Below, one piece after another: positions 5,769 to 11,700 of a stretch of DNA of 11,700 bases. This stretch comes from Planctomycetia bacterium. Its GTDB lineage: Bacteria; Planctomycetota; Phycisphaerae; Phycisphaerales; SM1A02. The DNA is taken from NCBI GenBank assembly GCA_005799205.1, contig SYHM01000137.1, positions 1-11,700 on the forward strand, written 5' to 3'. Position numbers and translations under genes: made by a program. The first letter of the stretch is position 1. Each line of letters starts with the position of its first letter. The notes under the pieces were generated by a model. That model did not search any database. It was not told the DNA's origin and worked only from the letters and a program-made list of their open reading frames with translations.

Positions 5769-7076
5769 ATGAGATATCGTGGTCAATTCGTCATGGATGC
5801 TCCGCACCTTTCAATCAGAACTCGTGTTGTGCGGGGGGTGATCGCACTTGGGATGCTCGGCGGGTCGGTGGTGATCTTGATCGGCCTCGCGATGACTCGT
5901 CCAGTTCCAGGTTCGAGTGAGCACCGAGAAGATGTGCAGCGCATCGCAGTCTTTCGGCCCGTTCGGCTGAACCTTCCCCGTCAATGGACCGGATATGGAA
6001 CGGTCAGAGCGATTGAGTCGGCAGATGTCCCCGCGCGAGTCGGTGCAACCGTCGTTGAGATCGCCAACGACGCGCGTGCAGGGATCGTTGTTGCGAAGGG
6101 TCAGTTTCTCGTGCAGCTCGATGACGCAGACTTTCGTCGGGCGCTCGACGGAGCAACTCAGCAGATCGCAGCGATCGAATCTCAGCTCGCCGCAGTTACT
6201 GTGGAAGAAGATGGACTTCGCAGGCGACTCGCCCTCGCCGCCGAGGACGCTGAACTTGCGAAGGGAGACGAAGCAAGAACGCGCGCAGCGGTCGAGTCAG
6301 GAGCAGCCAGTCCTCGTGAGCTCGATCGATCGAGGCAACAGACAATCGCAATTGAGCGCGCACTGGTGATGCTGCAGGAGGCTTTCAATCAACTCACCCC
6401 AAGGCGCAGCGCATTGCTCGCGCAGCGCGAGATTCACAGGACTCAGCAGACGACTGCGCAGAGCAATGTTGATCGCTGTCGCATCACTTCACCAATCGGC
6501 GGCACACTGCAGGCCATCGATCTCGAAGTTGGCGAGAGCGTTGTGCCTACGCAGGTTGTTGCACGCGTGGTTGATGTTGGGTCGGTTGAAGTCCCCGTTC
6601 GCCTGCCGAGTTCTGCACGCGGGACGGTGAAGCTGGGGGATCGCGTTGAGCTCAAGGCCGTCCCGAACACGACTCGCACATGGGAGTCGTCGGTTTCACG
6701 AATCGAACCAGAAGATGATCCGCTCGAGCGCACGATGACCGTTTATGTTGACCTCAAAGAGCCCGCAGCCGGCGCAGTCGTGCTCGCGCCGGGTGAGTTT
6801 GCAGAGGCGGTCGTGGAATCCCGCGAGTCGATTGAGCGCAGCGCGGTGCCGCGGCGCAGCGTGCGGGCTGAGCGGGTGATGGAACTCGTTGACGGAAGGG
6901 TCGTTGCGCGTGCAGTCGTCGTATCGCACCCATTTCGAGGATCGATCGCCAGTTCGGGCATCGCCGATATCGAGTGGCTTGTGCTTGACGAGCCTCTGCC
7001 AGATGGAATCGTCCTCGCCATCGACGGGGGTCGGAGAATCGCTCCTGGAACGCGCGTCGAGCCACAGGCGCCATGA
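5769..7076 (+). CDS. RND efflux periplasmic adaptor (membrane fusion protein, HlyD/AcrA type)
   Basis: The periplasmic linker subunit of a tripartite efflux pump, joining the inner-membrane pump to an outer-membrane channel. It has 435 residues from ATG 5769; ATG 5793 (MDAPHLS) is an alternative start. One hydrophobic segment at about 21-42 is an uncleaved membrane anchor, with no lipobox Cys. The lipoyl half-motifs are at about 76-118 (TGYGTVRAIESADVPARVGATV, then VAKGQFLVQLDD) and 236-268 (CRITSPIGGTLQAIDLEVGE). Between them, about 122-235, is an Ala/Arg/Glu/Gln-rich helical hairpin. A beta-barrel follows at 270-350, and a membrane-proximal domain covers the remainder. Its stop overlaps the start of the pump gene (ATGA), so the two are coupled. 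No outer-membrane TolC-type gene is in the window. Substrate cannot be read from the sequence. Confidence 0.92.
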   Translation: MRYRGQFVMDAPHLSIRTRVVRGVIALGMLGGSVVILIGLAMTRPVPGSSEHREDVQRIAVFRPVRLNLPRQWTGYGTVRAIESADVPARVGATVVEIANDARAGIVVAKGQFLVQLDDADFRRALDGATQQIAAIESQLAAVTVEEDGLRRRLALAAEDAELAKGDEARTRAAVESGAASPRELDRSRQQTIAIERALVMLQEAFNQLTPRRSALLAQREIHRTQQTTAQSNVDRCRITSPIGGTLQAIDLEVGESVVPTQVVARVVDVGSVEVPVRLPSSARGTVKLGDRVELKAVPNTTRTWESSVSRIEPEDDPLERTMTVYVDLKEPAAGAVVLAPGEFAEAVVESRESIERSAVPRRSVRAERVMELVDGRVVARAVVVSHPFRGSIASSGIADIEWLVLDEPLPDGIVLAIDGGRRIAPGTRVEPQAP

Positions 7077-10000
7077 TCGAAGTCGTTCGCTTCTTCCTTC
7101 GCAATCGGGTCTGCGGCGGACTTCTGACATTCGGCCTGATTCTGGGCGGCCTCATTGCATTTGCGAAGATCCGGCGCGAGTTCTACCCAGACATTGATCC
7201 AGACTCAGCAAGCATTCTGATTGTCTATCCCGGTGCGAGCGCGCAGGAAATCGAAGATTCGATCGCTCGTCGCGTCGAAGACATCGCCGCCGAGATTGAG
7301 GATGTCGATCGGCTCAAGACAACGATCGTGGAAGGCGGTGGTGGTGTTCTCGTGAGATTTGATGGAGGGGCCGATGTGCGTCGGCGCAGCGATGACTTGC
7401 GTGATCGGCTCGAGTCGCTGCGCGATCTACCCGCCGAAGCAGAGCGAATTCGGGTCGTCGAGTTTGAGCCGAACATTCCTGTGATTCAGGTCACGGTCTC
7501 GGGTGACGAGGACAGTCAAACACTGAAGAGCGCGATCAGGCAGGTCTCAGATGACTTGAAGTCATATTCCGGTATGGGGCAGGTCGTTGTCAGTGGAACG
7601 CGCGATGACGAGCTGCGCGTCGAGGTGAGCCACGGCGAGCTTGTCCGTCACGGAATCTCGCTGACACAGGTGGCGAGTGCGATCTCTGCGTGGATGCGCG
7701 ACATTCCAGGCGGCACCGTGCGGAGCGCCGATGGCGAGACCAAAGTGCGCACGCTCGGGGTCGATCACCGTGCGGACCAGATTCGCCAGATTGTCGTTGA
7801 CGCGAGCGTCGATGGTGGATTGGTTCGCGTGGGTGACATCGCAAATGTCGTCGAGGGATTCATCGACGACGAGGTTGTGCGAACATTTAACGGCAAGCCG
7901 TCGGCGAATTGCACAGTGTTTCGACAGGGAAAGCAGGATGCGGTCGACATGGCGAAGTTCACGCGCGGCTATGTCGCCGCCCGCCGTGGTGAACCACTCG
8001 ACCCGACACTGAGCGAGCGCCTGTTTGGATCGAGCAGGCTCGCAGGGTGGGACCTCGGTGAGCGTCGCGGCTTGCTCGGACTCTCGATCCAGAAACACAA
8101 TGATCTCGCCAAGCTCATCGAGGATCGACTCGAGATGCTCACCAGCAATGCACTGCAAGGGGCGGTCCTCGTGTTCATCGCTCTCTTGCTCGGGGTGCAC
8201 TGGCGTGCGGCGTGTCTCGTCACACTTGGAATCGCCGTCGCAATTTTTGGAACGCTGCTCGTGATGGATCTCTGTGGACTCTCGCTGAACATGCTGACGA
8301 TGTTCGCGTTGTTGCTGACGATCGGCATCCAAGCCGACGATGCCATCGTCTTCTCAGACAGCATCGATATGGAAGCCTCAGAGCCTGGGGTTGCGATTGA
8401 AGCTGGAGTCGTGAATGGCGTCGGGCGGGTGCTCTGGCCCGTCGTCGCGAGCGCCGCGACGACGATCGTCGCGTTCTTGCCGCTTGGGCTCGTTGAGGGC
8501 ACGATCGGAGATCTGCTGGGCGCGTTGCCACTGGTGGTGGCTCTCGCTCTTTCAATCAGCCTCTTTGAAGCGTGTTTCTTGATGCCTGCGCATATGGCGG
8601 GGGCGATCGCGCAAGAGCGCTCAGGGCGTCGCAACCTCATTGACCGCGTGATGGCTCCCTTCGATCGATGGCGAGATCACACACTGTGGCCATCCATCGA
8701 GCGTTGGTATCGGCGCATCGCGCTGTGGTGCGTTGACCGCAGATATCTCACGGTCGCGGCAGGGATGTCAGTGTTCGTCATCTCAGTGGCGCTCGTTGTG
8801 GGAGGAAGGGTCCCATTTACCTTTCTCCCCTCGGATGACAGCGAGACATTAGTCGTCGACATCCGGCTGCCGCTCGGAACCAGCCTGGCAACCACCAAGA
8901 AAGTGGGCGCACGCATGGAGGCTGCGGCGAGGCAGCAGCCTGAAGTGCAGGCGATCACCGCTCTCTATGGCATTAGCGTGAACTATGAGACGGCGAGTGC
9001 TGACAATGCGTCGAGCAACATCGTGCAGATGTTCATCGAGCTTGCTCCTGTCGAGTCACGCGAGCGCCGGTCGACTGAAGTAATGGACGCAATGCAAGTC
9101 GCAGCAGGTCCACTCGACGAAGCAGAGTTTGTTCGAGTTCAGGAGATCACAGGGGGGCCAGCGGGTTCAGACATCACCTATGAAATCTCTGGGCCTGAGA
9201 TGTCAGACATTCGAACCGTTGCGGCAGCGCTGAAGTCGATGCTGCTCGAGGTGGATGGCGTTCTCAGTGTCGCGGACGATGACTTCGACGCCTATCCCGA
9301 GGCGCAAATCGTCGTGCATCCCGCCGCCGCGGCGCTTGGATTCACGCCAGCTCTTGTTGCAGGGCAAGTGCGCGGCGCGCTCTTCGGTATTGACGCGCAC
9401 GTGTATAGCGAGAATCGAGAAGAAGTCGATGTCCGGGTGCGACTGGATGACGACATGCGCGCAAACGGGAACATTGTCGATCGGCTGTGGGTGATCTCTC
9501 CACGTGGAGTCGCCGTGCCGGTGCGGGAGATCGCCGAAGTCAAAGAGCGGGCGGGGTCGAGCACGATTCGAAGGCTCGATCGGATGCGAACGATCACAGT
9601 CACAGCGGACACAGCAGTGGCGACGCGCCCAGAATCTGTAGTCGAGAAGATCACGCCTGCCGTCGATGTGCTTTCAAACGAGCACCCAAGCATCGTCGTG
9701 CGCGAGGGAGGCCGGCAGAAGGACCTCAACGAGGCGTTCGCGACCCTGCCTGTGGCGATGGCCGCCGCGCTCGCGATGATCTACGCGATCCTTGCATGGC
9801 TCTTTGGGAGTTACACACAGCCCTTTGCGGTGATGCTGTCCATTCCGTTTGGCGTCATTGGGATGGTGTTTGGGCACATGCTTCTTGGATTTGATGTGAC
9901 ATTCCTCAGTTTGATCGGACTCATCGCACTCGCAGGAGTCGTCGTCAACAATGCGCTGGTGTTGCTTGAATTCATCAATGTTGAAATCGCGCTCGGTCGG

Positions 10001-10270
10001 CCCTTGCGAGAGGCGCTCGTGGTCGCTGGGCAGAAACGAATTCGCGCGATCCTCATGACATCGATCACTGGGGTGCTCGGGCTCGCTCCGCTCGTGCTTG
10101 AGCCGTCATTTCAGGCGAGGTTTCTTGCGCCAATGGCGGTGACGTTGAGCGGCGGGCTCGTCAGCGCGACGGTGCTGACACTGATCTTGTTGCCGTCGAT
10201 GCTGTTCATCATGGATGACATGGGACGAGTCGCACACCGAGTCTGGAACGGTCCCGCCGCGCGCGGGTGA
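7073..10270 (+). CDS. RND efflux pump inner-membrane permease (AcrB/HAE1-like)
   Basis: A proton-driven exporter of 1065 residues. TM1 is at about 13-33, followed by a first porter loop, a TM2-TM6 bundle starting at about 360, a second large loop (about 580-890), and a last bundle (890-1047). TM4 carries the proton-relay pair D422-D423 in IGIQADDAIV, equivalent to AcrB D407/D408. In TM10 the AcrB Lys position lies in GVVVNNALVLLEF: the Lys is replaced by Asn (N959/N960), as in many non-enteric RND pumps. A Thr in TM11 (ILMTSITGVLGLAPL) is kept. It is about 15 residues longer than AcrB up to TM4. The surplus is probably the Arg/Gly/Leu-rich stretch at about 303-338, just before TM2. It overlaps the adaptor by ATGA and is followed by the ROK gene after 31 bp. 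The pump family is certain; the substrate is unknown. Confidence 0.95.
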   Translation: MIEVVRFFLRNRVCGGLLTFGLILGGLIAFAKIRREFYPDIDPDSASILIVYPGASAQEIEDSIARRVEDIAAEIEDVDRLKTTIVEGGGGVLVRFDGGADVRRRSDDLRDRLESLRDLPAEAERIRVVEFEPNIPVIQVTVSGDEDSQTLKSAIRQVSDDLKSYSGMGQVVVSGTRDDELRVEVSHGELVRHGISLTQVASAISAWMRDIPGGTVRSADGETKVRTLGVDHRADQIRQIVVDASVDGGLVRVGDIANVVEGFIDDEVVRTFNGKPSANCTVFRQGKQDAVDMAKFTRGYVAARRGEPLDPTLSERLFGSSRLAGWDLGERRGLLGLSIQKHNDLAKLIEDRLEMLTSNALQGAVLVFIALLLGVHWRAACLVTLGIAVAIFGTLLVMDLCGLSLNMLTMFALLLTIGIQADDAIVFSDSIDMEASEPGVAIEAGVVNGVGRVLWPVVASAATTIVAFLPLGLVEGTIGDLLGALPLVVALALSISLFEACFLMPAHMAGAIAQERSGRRNLIDRVMAPFDRWRDHTLWPSIERWYRRIALWCVDRRYLTVAAGMSVFVISVALVVGGRVPFTFLPSDDSETLVVDIRLPLGTSLATTKKVGARMEAAARQQPEVQAITALYGISVNYETASADNASSNIVQMFIELAPVESRERRSTEVMDAMQVAAGPLDEAEFVRVQEITGGPAGSDITYEISGPEMSDIRTVAAALKSMLLEVDGVLSVADDDFDAYPEAQIVVHPAAAALGFTPALVAGQVRGALFGIDAHVYSENREEVDVRVRLDDDMRANGNIVDRLWVISPRGVAVPVREIAEVKERAGSSTIRRLDRMRTITVTADTAVATRPESVVEKITPAVDVLSNEHPSIVVREGGRQKDLNEAFATLPVAMAAALAMIYAILAWLFGSYTQPFAVMLSIPFGVIGMVFGHMLLGFDVTFLSLIGLIALAGVVVNNALVLLEFINVEIALGRPLREALVVAGQKRIRAILMTSITGVLGLAPLVLEPSFQARFLAPMAVTLSGGLVSATVLTLILLPSMLFIMDDMGRVAHRVWNGPAARG

Positions 10271-10301
10271 GTGAATGGGGGCAGTACCCTGCGCCATATC
10301 T

Positions 10302-11273
10302 ATGAGCAAATCGAAGAAGAGAAAGAAGAGTGGATTCGTCGTCGGGGTTGATCTTGGGGGAACGAACATCACCGTGGGGGTCGTGGATCGCTCGCACGCG
10401 GTGGTCGCGTCGGCGAAGCGAAAGACGAAGGCCTCGATTGGACTCGATGGCGTGATCGAGCGGATTGTTGAGACGATCGACCGAGCATGCGAAGAAGCAG
10501 GTGTCACCCGCGCGCAGATCGACGGAGTCGGACTTGGGGCTCCCAGCGCCATCGATTTCGATGAGGGAGTGGTCATCAACGCGGGCAATCTGGGATGGAA
10601 GCATGTGCCGCTGCGGGCGATCCTTCAGAAACGCCTCGATATGCCAGTCGTGATTGAGAACGATGTGAATGCCGCGATTTGGGGAGAAGCGAAGCTCGGC
10701 GCCGCGAAGAGCTGGAACGAGGTCCTCGCGGTGTGGATTGGAACTGGAATCGGAGGCGGATTGGTCTTTGGTGGCGAGATCTATCGCGGACCCTTTCACA
10801 CGGCGGGTGAGATCGGTCAGATGATTCTCTTTCCGCGGTGCAGCGTGGGGCGTCGAACGCTCGAGGAACACTGCAGCCGACTTTCGATCGTGCGCGCGAT
10901 GTCGACAATCGCGGGCTTCTATCCGCAAAGCAAGATTCGACCTGCGCTCGCGGCGTGTGCCGATGATGGCGCGATCGGAAGTTCGACGATCGCCGAGTGC
11001 TACAGCGCGGGGGATGAACTCGTCGTGCGCGTCGTCGATGACTCGGCAGAGCTTCTTGGGATCGCCATCGCCAACGCGGTGACGCTGCTTTCTGTCGAAG
11101 CAGTCGTCATCGGCGGAGGCGTCGCTGAAGCGCTCGGCAAGCGCTACATCTCGCGCGTGCGCGAGTCGTTCGAGTGGCACGTCTTTCCGAGCACACTCAA
11201 GAAATGCCACGTCGTCGCGAGTGAACTTGGCGACAGCGCCGGGGTCTTGGGAGCGGCGCTGCTGGTGGGGTGA
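10302..11273 (+). CDS. ROK-family sugar kinase-like protein (glucokinase-like) with degenerate zinc motif
   Basis: A 323-residue member of the ROK (repressor, ORF, kinase) family of the actin-like ATPase fold; the best guess is a glucose or amino-sugar kinase. A Lys-rich N-terminus precedes the phosphate-1 loop DLGGTN (17-22). ENDVNAA gives the presumed catalytic base D121, GTGIGGG (147-153) is phosphate loop 2, and VVIGGGVAEAL (268-278) is the adenosine motif. There is no N-terminal DNA-binding domain, so it is a kinase type rather than a NagC/XylR-type repressor. The sugar/zinc segment is abnormal: GEIGQ replaces GEIGH (E170 kept, Q173 in place of the zinc His). The C-x-C-G-x-x-G-C-x-E element reads CSVGRRTLE, keeping only C180. 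I chose ATG 10302 over 10275 because the extra nine residues are not family-like. It probably shares a transcript with the RND module, 31 bp upstream, but a functional link is not evident. Confidence 0.85.
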   Translation: MSKSKKRKKSGFVVGVDLGGTNITVGVVDRSHAVVASAKRKTKASIGLDGVIERIVETIDRACEEAGVTRAQIDGVGLGAPSAIDFDEGVVINAGNLGWKHVPLRAILQKRLDMPVVIENDVNAAIWGEAKLGAAKSWNEVLAVWIGTGIGGGLVFGGEIYRGPFHTAGEIGQMILFPRCSVGRRTLEEHCSRLSIVRAMSTIAGFYPQSKIRPALAACADDGAIGSSTIAECYSAGDELVVRVVDDSAELLGIAIANAVTLLSVEAVVIGGGVAEALGKRYISRVRESFEWHVFPSTLKKCHVVASELGDSAGVLGAALLVG

Positions 11274-11276
11274 CGC

Positions 11277-11700
11277 TCAGCGCCCTTCAACCCGATAGAA
11301 CCCGCGTGGGTTGATCATGAAGTAGCAGTCGTAGGGTTCGAGCGGCGGAAGCGCAAAGTACGGCTTGCCCTGCTCGTCAGTCTTAAGTGCTTCCATCCAG
11401 AACCCACCATTCGCCGACGACGATGGCTTCTTGCGCACTCCCTCTTCGCGAATCTCGTTGACGAGGTGGTCAATCCACTTGAGGGCGACTGCCTTATCTG
11501 CAAACTCATCCCAATCACCACTCTTGCGTGCTGAGTACATCTTGGCTCTGAACTCTTCGAGCGTGATGCCCATCTTCTTCGCGATGGGGTCAGCGAGACG
11601 GCGCTCCCACTCTTTCATCATCTTGACTTCTTGTTCAATGTCGGTCATGTTTCCTGACGCGCTACTCGACATCTGATGGTGAAGGATGATCGCGTTGGGA
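11277..11700 (-). CDS. Divergent ClpP-type serine protease (S14), C-terminal part; 5' end outside window
   Basis: One hundred and forty residues are visible before TGA 11279-11277. The frame continues past the right edge. The ATG at 11672 is internal, since the residues before it (PNAIILHHQ) match the ClpP strand with the catalytic His (E. coli MIHQP). Counting from that His, ClpP and this protein keep G at +8, T-D-I-E at +11 to +14 and G-x-x-L-E at +36 to +40, which supports the family strongly. The catalytic Asp (+49 in E. coli) falls on Ala here. The best candidate is the Asp of WDEF at +56, implying a seven-residue insertion, then KAVALKWID as the closing motif. After that comes an extension of about 50 residues, rich in aromatics and prolines, ending INPRGFYRVEGR, which standard ClpP lacks. 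The nucleophile Ser would lie outside the window. It converges with the ROK gene, with a 3-bp gap. Confidence 0.75.
   Translation of the reverse strand, partial: PNAIILHHQMSSSASGNMTDIEQEVKMMKEWERRLADPIAKKMGITLEEFRAKMYSARKSGDWDEFADKAVALKWIDHLVNEIREEGVRKKPSSSANGGFWMEALKTDEQGKPYFALPPLEPYDCYFMINPRGFYRVEGR

Noticed and set aside
5744..5792. A sigma70 promoter for gatC based on TTGACC (minus strand 5786-5781)
   Set aside because: No TATAAT-like box lies 16-18 bp downstream. The nearest candidate (TTAGAC) is about 21 bp away and matches poorly.
10275..10301. Upstream ATG at 10275 as the ROK start
   Set aside because: It adds nine residues (MGAVPCAIS) unlike the family N-terminus. The next ATG gives the usual short basic lead before the DLGGTN loop.
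11277..11672. The right-edge gene as a complete 131-residue protein starting at ATG 11672
   Set aside because: The frame remains open to the window edge, and the residues immediately upstream (PNAIILHHQ) align with the catalytic-His strand of ClpP, so the ATG is internal.

Overview
The window looks like chromosomal, mostly housekeeping DNA from a planctomycete, probably class Phycisphaerae. This is inferred from three things. The GC content is moderately high (around 60% by eye). An excisionase-type helix-turn-helix is fused to a long Asp/Leu/Gly-rich linker and C-terminal membrane helices, an architecture I associate with Planctomycetota. Most starts lack a clear Shine-Dalgarno sequence. No rRNA or other strict marker is present, so the assignment is not proven.

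Layout, left to right. A GAF-like C-terminal fragment (+) enters from the left edge. It converges on a minus-strand pair in which a membrane-anchored HTH protein is followed, through a 4-nt GTGA overlap, by a short-type phosphatidylserine decarboxylase. Divergent from this pair, 36 bp away, mutY (+) is followed 13 bp later by a small predicted lipoprotein of unknown family. That gene converges with, and overlaps by 17 bp, the minus-strand gatC-gatA pair (ATGA overlap). Divergent from gatC, 25 bp away, is an RND efflux module (+): membrane-fusion protein and inner-membrane pump overlapping by ATGA. A ROK-family sugar-kinase-like gene follows 31 bp later. The right edge carries the C-terminal part of a divergent ClpP-type serine protease (-).

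Functionally these are membrane phospholipid synthesis (PE from PS), base-excision repair of 8-oxoG:A mispairs, the transamidation route to Gln-tRNA/Asn-tRNA (gatB not in view), drug or metabolite efflux, sugar phosphorylation and proteolysis. The window is almost fully coding: the longest gap is 36 bp. I see no mobile element, CRISPR array, tRNA/rRNA or phage gene.

The parts least like textbook members are: the HTH / DxGL-repeat / two-TM protein coupled to psd; the ClpP-like protease, with an insertion next to its presumed catalytic Asp and a C-terminal tail rich in aromatic residues; the ROK protein, which has lost most of its zinc motif; and an extra segment before TM2 of the RND pump. I do not see a convincing new multi-gene system such as a defence island or biosynthetic cluster.
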